From contig NZ_JAJCTD010000003.1 in the NCBI RefSeq assembly GCF_020564565.1, positions 407,126 through 471,125 of the forward strand: a stretch of DNA of 64,000 nt, written 5' to 3'. Under the pieces are notes generated by a model, which saw nothing but the letters and a program-made list of their open reading frames with translations, had not been told where the DNA came from and did not search any database. Made by a program: the position numbers and the translations under genes. Below are positions 39,601-47,140 of this stretch, in pieces. The stretch's first letter is position 1, and every line of letters begins with the position of its first letter. This stretch comes from Rhodobacter sp. Har01. GTDB lineage: Bacteria; Pseudomonadota; Alphaproteobacteria; Rhodobacterales; Rhodobacteraceae.

Positions 39601-42001
39601 GCGGGCTGCGCGCCTCGGCCGGGACCGGGTCGCGCCCGGCGGCGGGAACCAGGCTGCGGCGATCTTCCGGCGGGGTGGCGCTGGCAATGGTGCGCACGAC
39701 CGCCCCGGCGGCCGGCGTGCCGCCGATGGCGTGGACATCCACCCGGCGATACAGGACGCGGGTCTGCTCCGCGACATGCGCGGTGTCGCGGCTGGTCGGC
39801 CAGGTCGTCGGCTGGTCATGGTTCGGGTCGCTCAGGACCAGCCGCTCGGGGTTGTCCTCGGCATCGGTCAGGCCGTAGGTCGCGGTTTCATCCGGCGTCA
39901 GCACAACGCTGCCCGGAATGCCCTGTCTTTCAACCCACGAGACGATGCGCGTGCTGGCCAGAGCCGGGTCGGTCGAACCCGCGGCAGCGCTGGTCAGCAG
40001 CGAGACCACCTTGCCGGCCCGCTCGGCCGCAAGGCCGTCGTTGTAGCTGTCCGAGCCGATGTCGTCGCAGCGGCCGACCACAAGAAACCGCGCGCCCGGG
40101 TAATTCGCGGCCCAGGCCAGAAGATCGCGGTGCACCGTCGCCTCGCCGCCACTGCCCAGCGCCTGCGCGGGCTTGCGGAACTCGGCCCGCATCGCGGCGG
40201 TGGGGCTGGCGAAGGCCGGCTGCCAGCCTTCGACGCTGTCGGTATCGTAGGTCATGAACACGCGAAGGTTTCGGTCGTGCTCATCCGTCCCGGCCGCGCC
40301 GCCGACCAGGAACCGCAGATGCGCCAGCCCGTCATCCGGCACGGACACCTGCGCCACGTCGGCCGGGTCAAGCGTCGCCTGTTCCGAGATCGCCCGCATC
40401 GCGGCCGATGCATGAAACTCGGACAGATCGAAGGTCTCGATCACCTCGGACGGCACCAGGACCACAGCGGGGGAAGCGCCCAGCACCACGCCATCTTCGC
40501 CGCCGATCAGCAGCGGCTTGCTGTCGTCGGCGCGCGCCAGAAGGTGGGCAATGCGGTCTTCGCCCGAGGCCGGGATTTCGCGCAGGCGGATCGCGACATC
40601 GCCCGCGGTCCCGGCCAGCGCGGGCTGGAAGGTCATTCCCTCATGCTCGGCCCCGGTCGCGGCCACCGTCCAGATGAAGCGAGAGGTGCCGGGCGCGGTG
40701 GACCGCGCCGTCAGCGTCAGCGCCGCGATCTCGGCGGCCGGCCCTTCGATCTTGGTCACGTTCGACCGGGTCGTACCGCCGATAATGACGTCGATGAAGG
40801 GCGCGGTGCCTTCCGCGACAAAGCGAAAGGTCACTTCGGGATGCTCGATGCGGGGCTGGCCGGCGACCGCTTCGATGGGGGTCACCCGCAGCACTTGCCC
40901 ATGGCGGACCGTGCCACGTGCGCTGTCGCCCTCAGAGATGCTGCCGTCGGGCCAGCGCCAGGCGGCAGTCCAATCCTCTGGAACGCCGCCCTCGGGCGGG
41001 GCGGTCGCCCCCAGCCCGGCCGTCATGCCGACGCTCTCGTCCTGCGCGGCCGTGATCGGCACCGTTCGTGTGCGCGGCCCGCCCGATGCCGTTTCCGAGC
41101 CGATCAGGGCATCTGTCGCCGCGCCATCCTGACGGAACACGAACGCCGCCGCGTCGATCCCGGTTCGGCCGAACTGGACCTCGACTTCGCCCTGCAGGCC
41201 CAGCGGGCTGCCGAGCAGGAAATTGCGGATGCCCATCGACAGGTTCGACCCGCCTGCGCCGGCGGGCGGGAAATAGACCGTGGCCTCGGACACCACCAGT
41301 CCCATCCACGACGCCGGCTGGTTGCGTTCCAGCACGATGGGCGGCGAATAGTCTTCGGAAAAATCGAAGGTCAGGGTGGTGACCGTCATCCCGATCTCGG
41401 AGGTACCGAAGTAGAAGTGCGGCGGCGTGAAGTTCAGCCGCGAAACACCGCCGCTGACCGACCGGGGGTCGAACGGGTCTGGCCGGTCGATCAGCTTGAC
41501 CTGCACCGGCTGACCGGCGGCCGTCTTCTCGAAGCGCACGGTCGCCGCGCCGGTGATCTTCACCTCTTTGGCGGGGCGGATGCGGATCAGCCGCCGGGGG
41601 ACGTCGCCCTGCTCTTTCTGGAACTGCGCGCCCTCCAGCACGTCAAGCGTCAGGCTAAGGTCGTCGATCAGTAGATCAAGCTGCCAGCGGTCGGCGGCGG
41701 GTTCGAGGTTGCCACCGATGGCCGCGCGCTCCATCGACAACTGGACCGGCAGCCCGCCGGTCACCGCCGGAATCGTCAGCCGCCCGAAGCCGAGGTCGAT
41801 CTCGTCGATGTCGCTGCCGACGCTGGCCGAAAGGCTTTGCAGCCTTCCCGAATGGATGATGGCGCCCGGCGCTGTGCGGCTTGTCAGGTCAACAATCGCA
41901 AACCGTTCGAGGAAGTCCTGGAACAGCGACGGCAGGGCATCAGTGACCCGGTCGGTGACCTCGAACAATGTTACGAACGGAAGGCCGGCGATGCGAGCCA
42001 T
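33665..42001 (-). CDS. Giant-operon protein A: 2778-residue modular protein of unknown function
   Basis: First and largest gene of the operon. The ATG at 42001 is preceded by GAGG at 6 bases; a TTG 12 bases upstream is also in frame. No signal peptide. Visible modules: residues 1-600 beta-rich; about 625-740 OmpA-like, with VVGRCDDIGSDSYNDGLAAE, ERAGKVVSLL and YRRVDVHAIGG keeping the Asp and Arg that bind peptidoglycan in OmpA; about 925-1465 a long amphipathic beta-rich domain rich in Gly, Val and Ile (for example LNWSAGPIKLNASASILVGF); 1814-2245 three Cys-marked tandem modules; then a region ending MIEDEGF. The central domain loosely resembles the very large beta-rich DUF6603-type proteins, but this was not tested. 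Confidence 0.75.
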   Translation of the reverse strand: MARIAGLPFVTLFEVTDRVTDALPSLFQDFLERFAIVDLTSRTAPGAIIHSGRLQSLSASVGSDIDEIDLGFGRLTIPAVTGGLPVQLSMERAAIGGNLEPAADRWQLDLLIDDLSLTLDVLEGAQFQKEQGDVPRRLIRIRPAKEVKITGAATVRFEKTAAGQPVQVKLIDRPDPFDPRSVSGGVSRLNFTPPHFYFGTSEIGMTVTTLTFDFSEDYSPPIVLERNQPASWMGLVVSEATVYFPPAGAGGSNLSMGIRNFLLGSPLGLQGEVEVQFGRTGIDAAAFVFRQDGAATDALIGSETASGGPRTRTVPITAAQDESVGMTAGLGATAPPEGGVPEDWTAAWRWPDGSISEGDSARGTVRHGQVLRVTPIEAVAGQPRIEHPEVTFRFVAEGTAPFIDVIIGGTTRSNVTKIEGPAAEIAALTLTARSTAPGTSRFIWTVAATGAEHEGMTFQPALAGTAGDVAIRLREIPASGEDRIAHLLARADDSKPLLIGGEDGVVLGASPAVVLVPSEVIETFDLSEFHASAAMRAISEQATLDPADVAQVSVPDDGLAHLRFLVGGAAGTDEHDRNLRVFMTYDTDSVEGWQPAFASPTAAMRAEFRKPAQALGSGGEATVHRDLLAWAANYPGARFLVVGRCDDIGSDSYNDGLAAERAGKVVSLLTSAAAGSTDPALASTRIVSWVERQGIPGSVVLTPDETATYGLTDAEDNPERLVLSDPNHDQPTTWPTSRDTAHVAEQTRVLYRRVDVHAIGGTPAAGAVVRTIASATPPEDRRSLVPAAGRDPVPAEARSPQTPYRIKIVVGWDKPNAPWTELVPNLAEFEYAWSPDDPALPPLGGQPVDVSQEVLTIYGKWIHDELTGFTRIVLGIKSDGDPRGLFWNETPTLVAAAGFGPMLLSGVDFGTDTIGSAARVGALAGVMIASNIKFGDDADPLIAPGSEFAVIAVEAQAEARSLSDPGGAYKISLTADYTVKLHIDGGVLGFKTDPDNPVKIRYNKVGVEFDSSGADFWEQIGFVYKTDSLTIEDPGRWQISGVLGDLLRVVEVALGTGSFWIEARLAIALDIGVVEISEATFRLTFDGGGLPSFSLRGLVAKVNIPGTLEGEGRLRIEPDGTIKAGVDVKVIPLQMSASAAFAMKNETLPEPFTFVSLYVKVIFPVGIPLGTTGMAIHGFIGQTAINGERDITPSPDVVTRELGWWRKNPEDKYRAKKDQHALGLGVVLGTLPDASFSFSVTGMVVVAFPDPEVILGVEVAILSIPETTPTDAKTGTTAGITGLVIIDDEAVTIAVSASYSIPGLLSLTVPFGAYFPYSGVGTYVRIGSDGQAGRGGEPITITILPGTLDLQAWAYLMIEADGLPSLGGKPEFSFEGFSIGFGAGMGLNWSAGPIKLNASASILVGFGTDPLFVKGGLFVSGELDLVVVSVSARGDITLTYKPDDVFLDGEFCGEVDMWFFSLKGCVSFEIGNPLGEDVVQPDPPVVSVSLTDRLFRVMGEAAPLGTALAGAPIIRLEEQTDGTILNTGVAPKDNHTVWADTAPVLNFRHSVNVASTAGAQFDLEGQPSGEMWFGSNRLKYAYRLRGVRLIDTTTGLQVADPSGTRLQAAWMTSPTRQPDASGTGGPLPSGEEKQSLKLLDWDPFGWAVPMTGGGAGTAGDPGTTVGDLCEPLPQPARACVHGEDAVETGPHAVRMRQTPPATGAYPSRFFLSGVPGLRTAAAEVSGLAFVSTLAAAGMTTYAGSIAALPQTVSVGGKAVSRGYRLPAGRAAGAARQSLPWLGRLDRTVRRGRLTLMVCDSLPARDGETGGQKTCFDFASLKHGDYTRLTTDAFVLTGLSAAQPIVVTDRVELLPPAGAQSGSDSVPDIAVAAPGAELRLKQRCRSLEIAFFRPGRGAVRFEYTDAAGGTHKTEADGPASSLIVATLDAPADIVLVTITLRAKAIHIVRLCCVGDFKAAGACETFRDLSRGFDGKSEFEHAGFRFAALSPNRTLGVGDAVDESGGPVVPGQDGEMEIRFPSDGMRIVLPRPCRDLSLYIMLFSGIAEAKGIAADGNGVADGQTGAEQRVEQVIRLRSDVPMTEVHLQGGGSESWLYRICCNEKAPAAAACFDFARAPLREKTSAFRHEGATFFDLRDEAALHPRDEVKRKQDGTPTDGQDGIPEMGFAAHGFGISLSEPASRVVLRFRVPGDSPVIAEAKDGTGAVVAKGETLARKPGFHDIDLAATGIRSIAVVGGDGKAVLHEVCLRPDSMGGGDQLPDGTPGDGGLALPFVVTLDDAGRQQPWTPTILAREAEGGRRCLLVEYAQPAILRDVDRFQIVSGPNVEVTLVGFCAVDSRAEDRRAQDQTARDELRDTLIGVTLTPITEQRPILLVPGRRYRIEVDWSWQDWQSAGDGTDTPPGTPPSGEWTDVADPQVFEFLTALEDLAADDTGDGLNEYRFDPADLVRYLTLVDPADGRSFVFTDDPLWAHFSTRHLQDLLKAHGRKIGFDVRRTDPPPQPDDASRAEVKQPLTGIYDWFTAPFVLENAFVQNVTTAQLAAPCLPDLPVWGGASLAGTFPLVPNAMYDFSLIAPRINDSDPRTISATRFVTSRYTGPEAMLAALGFPTSGVSPFRAGDLLMPEGSALPVAPLGGPTVSDAALGAALAAIGADTLPLPGEVPRSTLIWQRGNGGVWSVAGLLLDAPEPLRRETAIQSGGSAIIGIRCAPDRLEIAGTGAVLLPAVTTLNWTRVLFTIAAPVAPPAAGGQLVLHLATSGGSLVGRRHLPALPAMIEDEGF
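35262..36562 (-). repeat. Three tandem ~148-residue Cys-marked modules inside giant protein A
   Basis: Modules start at residues 1814 (CFDFASLKHGDY), 1961 (CETFRDLSRGF) and 2109 (CFDFARAPLRE), spaced 147 and 148 residues. Each ends with a Cys-containing strand: HIVRLCCVG, WLYRICCNEK and VLHEVCLRPD. Between them are matching blocks such as F(E/R)HxGxxF and DGxxDGQ(T/D)G or PGQDGEM. Identity is low, so this is old duplication, probably of a beta-sandwich domain with a disulfide between start and end. Confidence 0.7.
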
Positions 42002-42170
42002 TGGCCACCTCAATGCACCGGAGGAACCAGACGGACGAGAAGAAAGAAATTGGGTATACGACCGAGGGTAAACCTATAACCACGATTCTTCAATCATGAC
42101 GGGTAGCCGTGCATGAGCACTGGCCGGAACCCGCCGATCAGGGCCGTGCGATCAGGGGCGTAGTCGGGCG

Positions 42171-42875
42171 TCAGCCCGGTTTCCCGCTGACGACGTCCCT
42201 CAGTCCCTCCAGTGTTGTGGTGTAGTGATCGGCCAGCAGGCGGCAAGCGTGCTCGGCATCCCGTTCGATTGCAGCGTTCAGCAAGGCCTCGTGTTCGGCG
42301 GCAGCCCCTTCGCGGCGCAACAGGCTGGGGTGGACGTTCATCGACAGGCTGCGGTAGCGCACCGCCTGATCCATCATCGTAGAACAGAACCCCAGCAGCC
42401 AGCCCGACCCACAGCGGTCCAGAAGCAGCAAGTGGAATTCCTTGTGCCGCAACTCCCACTCTTCGGACAGTTCGCGCCCGGCTTCAGGCGGCATCCGGCG
42501 GTGGGTGCGGGCCAGGCGGTGATAAGACAGGACCAGCTGTTCCTCCCATTCCTCGTCGCCGCGCCGGATCGACTCGCGCAAGGCCAGCGTTTCCAGCCAG
42601 ATGCGGGTCTTGACCAGCTCTTCCAGCGACTCCATCGAGATCTCTGCGACGAAGAAACCGCGCTGGCTCTTGCGGACGACCAGACCCTCCGACGACAGCC
42701 GGTTCAGCGCCTCGCGGACCGGTGCGATGCCGATACCGTAGCGTTCGGAAATGGTCTCGATCTGCAGCTTGTCGCCGGGAAACAGCTCGCCGTTCAGGAT
42801 GTCGCGGCGGATGCGCGCATGCGCCTGCTCGGACAGGTTCTTCGTGTCGCTCAGCGCCTTGTCTGACGCATTCAT
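42171..42875 (-). CDS. GntR-family regulator, FadR/FCD subfamily
   Basis: A 234-residue regulator. Residues about 12-80 are the winged helix (HARIRRDILNGELFPGDKLQ, then ISERYGIGIAPVREALNRLS). Residues 85-225 are the all-helical FCD domain with the metal-ligand pattern: RIWLETLALRESI, RHKEFHLLLLDRCG and AAAEHEALLNAAIERDAEHA. FCD regulators of catabolic operons usually bind an organic acid. It is co-directional with and 3 bases after the ABC permease gene, so it probably controls the divergent 42.2-48.8 kb island. Confidence 0.9.
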   Translation of the reverse strand: MNASDKALSDTKNLSEQAHARIRRDILNGELFPGDKLQIETISERYGIGIAPVREALNRLSSEGLVVRKSQRGFFVAEISMESLEELVKTRIWLETLALRESIRRGDEEWEEQLVLSYHRLARTHRRMPPEAGRELSEEWELRHKEFHLLLLDRCGSGWLLGFCSTMMDQAVRYRSLSMNVHPSLLRREGAAAEHEALLNAAIERDAEHACRLLADHYTTTLEGLRDVVSGKPG

Positions 42876-42878
42876 GCC

Positions 42879-43727
42879 CTAACCCACTCCACCCGGCCGG
42901 TCGGCCTTGTTCCAGAATACCAGACGTTTCTGCAACCATGCCACGGCAAAGAAAAGGGCAAGGCCCAGCAGGCTGAGATACAGGATCAGCGCGAACACGC
43001 GCGGGGTGTCCATCGTGCTGGCCGATTGCCGGATCAGCGCGCCGAAGCCTTGCCCGCCACCCAGGAATTCGCCGGTGATGGCGCCGGCCATGACGCCGAC
43101 GGCGGCGATCTTCAGCCCGGTGAAGATGTGCGGCAGCCCGGTCGGCAGCTTCAGCCGGAACAGCGTCTGCAACCGGCTGGCGCCGATGGACTTGAACAGC
43201 ATCCGTTCGTTTTCCGACGCGGCATACAGCCCGGCGGCGGTGGACACGATGATCGGGAAGGTGGCGATGAAGGCCGCCAGCGCCACCTTGGACGCGATGT
43301 CGAACCCCAGCCAGGCAATGAACAAGGGCGCGAAGGCCACCTTCGGCATGGTGTCGATGGCAACCAGATAGGGCATCACGGCGCGCTCGCCGAACTTGGT
43401 CTCACCCACCAGGACGCCCAGCGAAAACCCGATGGCCGTGGCAATCAGAAAGGCCCAGAACACCGTGCGCGTGGTGGTCCACAGTGCCTCGAGCATGTAG
43501 CCGCCGCTGGCCAGGTTCTGGCCCACGAAGATCAGGTCGGCCAGGGTCTCGGCCGGGCTGGGCAGGATGATGGGGGACACCCAGGCCATGCGGGCGGTGG
43601 CCAGGTCCCAGATCGCGATGACCACGGCCGCCAGCGCCAGCATCGCCACCCAGCGCGGGATGCGGTCGATCAGGGCGACAGGTTCGACCCAGACGGTATC
43701 GGCGTTCGGATCAGGGGTTGCAGTCAC
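42879..43727 (-). CDS. ABC permease of the SsuC/TauC/ThiX type
   Basis: A 282-residue permease with about six membrane segments (VAMLALAAVVIAIWDLAT first). The EAA-type loop has ASENERMLFKSIGASRLQTL followed by LPTGLPHIFTGLKIA, the form typical of sulfonate, nitrate, taurine and pyrimidine-precursor importers. The start overlaps the ATPase stop by 4 bases (ATGA). Confidence 0.88.
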   Translation of the reverse strand: MTATPDPNADTVWVEPVALIDRIPRWVAMLALAAVVIAIWDLATARMAWVSPIILPSPAETLADLIFVGQNLASGGYMLEALWTTTRTVFWAFLIATAIGFSLGVLVGETKFGERAVMPYLVAIDTMPKVAFAPLFIAWLGFDIASKVALAAFIATFPIIVSTAAGLYAASENERMLFKSIGASRLQTLFRLKLPTGLPHIFTGLKIAAVGVMAGAITGEFLGGGQGFGALIRQSASTMDTPRVFALILYLSLLGLALFFAVAWLQKRLVFWNKADRPGGVG

Positions 43728-44539
43728 TGAAAGGCCTCCTTGCCCAGAAGGTCACGGATATGGGCGACGATCTCGCCGAAGCGGGGGGTGTTGATCATCT
43801 CCAGCGTGCGCGGGCGCGGCAGGTCGATCACGATCTCTTCGACGATGCGGCCTGGGCGCGGCTTCATCACCAGGATGCGGTCGGACAGGATCACCGCCTC
43901 GGCCAGCGAATGGGTCACCAGAAACGCCGTCGCCCGCTGCTCGGCGCAGATGCGTTGCAACTCCATGTTCATGAAATCGCGGGTCAGTTCGTCCAGGGCG
44001 CTGAACGGCTCGTCCAGCAGCAGGACGGCGGGGTTGGAAATCAGCATCCGGCAGATCGAGGCGCGCTGCGCCATGCCGCCGGACAGTTCCGCCGGATAGA
44101 CATGGGCGAAATCGCCCAGGCCCACCAGCCGCAGCAACTCGTTCGCGCGCGGAATGGCGGCCCGGGCGGCAGCGCGGCCCTGCCGGATTTCGATCGGCAG
44201 GATGATGTTCTGCAGCGTGGTCTTCCACGGCAGCAGCGTGGCCTGCTGGAACATCATCCCGATGTCGTCGCGCGGGCCGGTCACCGGTTTGCCTTCCAGC
44301 ACGACCCGGCCCGTGGTGGGCGGCAAGAGCCCCGACATGATCTTCAACAGCGTCGACTTCCCGCACCCGGATGATCCGACGACCGACACGAATTCACCCT
44401 TGTGCAGGGTCAGGTGAACGTCGGTCAGCGCGGTCAGGCGGTTGCGGGCATAGGTCTTCGACAGCCGTTCGATCTGATAGACCGGCCGCGCGGCGGCAGC
44501 CGGGCCGGCGGTCAGGGGACGGGGCTCCGCCATCGTCAT
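43724..44539 (-). CDS. ABC ATPase of the SsuB/TauB/ThiZ type
   Basis: A 271-residue ATPase with Walker A GSSGCGKST, Q-loop MMFQQATLLPW, signature LSGGMAQRASICRML, Walker B VLLLDEPFSALD and H-loop LVTHSLAEAV. The length and Q-loop (QQATLLPW) are standard for this importer class. Its start touches the stop of the binding-protein gene. Energises import with the permease at 42879-43727. Confidence 0.9.
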   Translation of the reverse strand: MTMAEPRPLTAGPAAAARPVYQIERLSKTYARNRLTALTDVHLTLHKGEFVSVVGSSGCGKSTLLKIMSGLLPPTTGRVVLEGKPVTGPRDDIGMMFQQATLLPWKTTLQNIILPIEIRQGRAAARAAIPRANELLRLVGLGDFAHVYPAELSGGMAQRASICRMLISNPAVLLLDEPFSALDELTRDFMNMELQRICAEQRATAFLVTHSLAEAVILSDRILVMKPRPGRIVEEIVIDLPRPRTLEMINTPRFGEIVAHIRDLLGKEAFQ

Positions 44540-45600
44540 CAGGCGTTCCAGCCCGCCACGAACTCGTTCGTGTAGACCGCCGCCAGATCGGGCAGCGGCG
44601 CCTCAAGCGCGCCCGAGGCGACGGCGCTGTCGTGAATCGCCTGCCAATGTTCGGGCGGCTGGAAGCCATAGCCCTGGGCCACGAAGGCATCGGTCGGGGT
44701 CATCCGGTTGACCACGCCGTCATACAGCGACGGCGCATAGTCCTGCTCGCCTTCCTGCGGGTTGCCGGCGGCGCAATGGGCAAGCGCCTTGTCCTTGTTC
44801 GCCGGATCGGCGGCAAAGCGGGTGCCGCGCACCAGCGCCCGGCCGAACTTGGGCGCCAGATCGGGCGTCGCGGCCATCTGGCTTTCCAGCATCGCGATGC
44901 CGTTGCCGAAGAAACCCAGATAGGCCTCGGGCGTGATCTCGCGCAGCGTCAGCCCGCGCGACGCCAGGATCGCCGCATCCGACACCGCCCCCGCGTAAGA
45001 CCCGACATCGTCGCGCAGGAAGGCCACCGCCGCGGTGCCGCCGTCTCCCACCGGCAGGAAGGTATAGTCGGTGCCGTCCGTCATCCCCAGATCGGTCATG
45101 ATCGCCTTGGTAAAGGACACCTCGGCGCCATCCGCCGTGCCGACACCGATCACCGTGCCCTTCAGGTCGGCCGGCGTCTGGGCCGGGCTGTCGGCCTTGA
45201 CCAGAATGCCGAAGACCGACTTCGGATACAGGTTGTAGAGAAACTTCACGTCCACCCCGCGCGACCGCGCCCCCAGCGTCGGCCCCGGCCCCGGAGCGCC
45301 GATCTGCGCCTGCCCCGCCGACATGGCCTGCAGCACGGCGGACGAGCCGTCGATCGCCTCAAGCCGCATCTCAAGGCCCTCTTCGGCAAAGTAGCCTTCG
45401 CCCACCGCCACCCAGTAGGGCAGCCAGGTCAGCGCCGAGGGGTTGGGCACCGCAAAGGTCACCGCCGTCTGCGCCCGCAGGATGGACGGCGCGCCAAGCG
45501 CAAGGCTGGCCGCCCCGCCCGCGGCCAAAAGGCCAAAGTGCCGGCGGCTCAGGCTGGTCCGGCCCGGTCTGGTCCGGCTCGGTCTGGTCGAAGTCGTCAT
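44539..45600 (-). CDS. NMT1/SsuA-like periplasmic binding protein with Tat signal
   Basis: A 353-residue binding protein. The N-terminus has the twin-arginine motif SRRHFGLLAAGGAASLALGA with cleavage near ILRAQ, so export is probably by Tat. The mature protein starts VTFAVPNPSALTWLPYWVAV and includes GYFAEEGLEMRLEA and MSAGQAQIGAPGPGPTLGAR, typical of NMT1/THI5- and SsuA-like proteins. It would bind a small organic anion, sulfonate or pyrimidine-like compound; the enzymes opposite suggest an organic acid. GGGAGGAGAG lies 6 bases upstream of the ATG at 45600. Confidence 0.88.
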   Translation of the reverse strand: MTTSTRPSRTRPGRTSLSRRHFGLLAAGGAASLALGAPSILRAQTAVTFAVPNPSALTWLPYWVAVGEGYFAEEGLEMRLEAIDGSSAVLQAMSAGQAQIGAPGPGPTLGARSRGVDVKFLYNLYPKSVFGILVKADSPAQTPADLKGTVIGVGTADGAEVSFTKAIMTDLGMTDGTDYTFLPVGDGGTAAVAFLRDDVGSYAGAVSDAAILASRGLTLREITPEAYLGFFGNGIAMLESQMAATPDLAPKFGRALVRGTRFAADPANKDKALAHCAAGNPQEGEQDYAPSLYDGVVNRMTPTDAFVAQGYGFQPPEHWQAIHDSAVASGALEAPLPDLAAVYTNEFVAGWNA

Positions 45601-45830
45601 GCTGGTCTCTCCTCCCGTTTTTGGTGGACTCCCTGCCCGTCTGGCGGGGCCTGGGCGATCCTGGCAGCAGGTTATACGATTCGCCGCAGGAATCAAAAAA
45701 ATATACAAAATCGGAAAACACGCCCTATCGTATCTTGATCTGCGGTCAGAAGCCGGAAATCCTGCCGCCACCCCGACTCGGACTGCGGCAGCCCATGCCC
45801 GCAGGCCGCCGCTGAACACAGGAGTATGCG
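45601..45830. promoter_or_regulatory. Divergent promoter region of the organic-acid island
   Basis: 230 bases between the two arms of the island. The centre, about 45670-45735, is markedly AT-rich for this genome and must carry promoters for both directions. An inverted repeat ATACGAT (45674-45680) and ATCGTAT (45727-45733) flanks it, 46 bases apart, and may be two half-sites or two operators for the FCD-type GntR protein. Confidence 0.5.
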
Positions 45831-46529
45831 ATGCCGGCCTTTGCCTTCCCCCCCGCGGCGCAAGCCCATCTGGACATTGTCGGCACGGATGAGAAATTCC
45901 CGGTCCGCCGCATCTACTGCATCGGCAAGAACTACGTGGCCCACATCATCGAGATGAACGCCGATCAGCGCGACCCGCCGGTGATCTTCATGAAGCCCAA
46001 CGATGCCATCGTGCGGAACGGCGGCGAGATCCCCTATCCGGTGTTCACCACCAACTTCCATTACGAATGCGAACTGGTGGTGGCGCTCAAGTCCGGCGGC
46101 TACAACATCCCGCAATCCGAAGCCTCGTCGCACATCTTCGGTTACGCCGTCGGGCTGGACATGACCCGCCGCGACCATCAGGCCGCCGCCCTTGCCAAGG
46201 GCCTGCCGTGGGAGGTGACCAAGGGCTTTGACCACTCTGCCCCCGTCGGCCCGATCACCCGGGTCGAGGATTGCGGAATCCTCAAGACCGGGCATGTGCG
46301 GTTCTCGGTGAACGGGCAGGTCAGGCAGGATGCCGACATCTCGCTGATGATCTGGAAGATCGACGAGATCATCGCCAAGCTGTCGGAACAGCACCGGCTT
46401 TGCCCGGGCGACATCATCATGACCGGCACGCCCGCCGGCGTGGGCGCGGTGGTCACCGGCGACGTGCTGGATTGCCAGGTCGACGGGTTGCAGCCGATGC
46501 AGGTCCGCATCGGGGCCAAGGCCGCGTGA
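45831..46529 (+). CDS. FAH-family hydrolase, fumarylpyruvate-hydrolase-like
   Basis: A 232-residue single-domain FAH enzyme. The segments FPVRRIYCIGKNYVAHIIEM, PPVIFMKPNDAIV, NFHYECELVVALKSGG with the metal-binding E-x-E, GYAVGLDMTRRDHQ, and GDIIMTGTPAGVGAV match the NagK/fumarylpyruvate hydrolase branch. Such enzymes split C-C bonds of acylpyruvates or decarboxylate oxaloacetate. No gentisate dioxygenase or maleylpyruvate isomerase is nearby, so the substrate is probably different. First gene of the rightward operon. Confidence 0.88.
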   Translation: MPAFAFPPAAQAHLDIVGTDEKFPVRRIYCIGKNYVAHIIEMNADQRDPPVIFMKPNDAIVRNGGEIPYPVFTTNFHYECELVVALKSGGYNIPQSEASSHIFGYAVGLDMTRRDHQAAALAKGLPWEVTKGFDHSAPVGPITRVEDCGILKTGHVRFSVNGQVRQDADISLMIWKIDEIIAKLSEQHRLCPGDIIMTGTPAGVGAVVTGDVLDCQVDGLQPMQVRIGAKAA

Positions 46530-47140
46530 CCGCGACCGACCTTCTGCCGCTTGGCACGGCCACCCTGGCCGAGGCCTGGCCGGCCACCCGGATCGTCGAC
46601 GCGCCGCTGCGGCCGCTGGCGCCCGGCATGGCGCTGGCCGGCCCCGCGCTGACCCTGCGCTGCCGCCCCGGCGACAATCTGGCGCTGCACCTGGCCATCG
46701 CGGCAGCGCGGCCGGGCCAGGTGCTGGTGGCCGATTATGGCGGCAGCCTCGACAGCGGCCCATTCGGAGAAATCATGGCCCTGGCCTGCCAGATGCGGGG
46801 CATCGCCGGGCTGGTGATCGACGGCGCGGTGCGCGACGGCGCACAGATCGCCGCGCTGGGGTTCCCGGTCTTTGCCCGCGGCGTGAACATCCGCGGCACC
46901 GTCAAGCATGACCGCGGGCAGATCGGCGGCCCGGTCACCTTGGGCGGCGTGGTCATTGCCACGGGCGACATCATGCTTGCCGATGCCGATGCCATCGTAT
47001 CCCTTGCCGCGGCTGACCTGCCCGCCGCCCTTGCCGCCGCCACGGCGCGGGCGGCACGGGAAGCCGCGATGATGCATCGTTTGCGGCAAGGCGAGACCAC
47101 GCTCGACATCCTTGGCCTGGGACAGGAGTCAGGAACATGA
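46526..47140 (+). CDS. RraA-like / HMG-CHA aldolase family protein
   Basis: A 204-residue protein starting with GTG, overlapping the FAH stop (GTGA). The segments AGPALTLRCRPGDNLALHLA, GQVLVADYGG, GLVIDGAVRDGAQIAALGFP with the metal/substrate Arg-Asp, and FPVFARGVNIRGTVK are those of the RraA fold. Catabolic members cleave 4-hydroxy-4-methyl- or 4-carboxy-4-hydroxy-2-oxo acids to pyruvate or oxaloacetate, whereas true RraA binds RNase E. The catabolic context favours an aldolase or decarboxylase. Confidence 0.85.
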   Translation: MTATDLLPLGTATLAEAWPATRIVDAPLRPLAPGMALAGPALTLRCRPGDNLALHLAIAAARPGQVLVADYGGSLDSGPFGEIMALACQMRGIAGLVIDGAVRDGAQIAALGFPVFARGVNIRGTVKHDRGQIGGPVTLGGVVIATGDIMLADADAIVSLAAADLPAALAAATARAAREAAMMHRLRQGETTLDILGLGQESGT

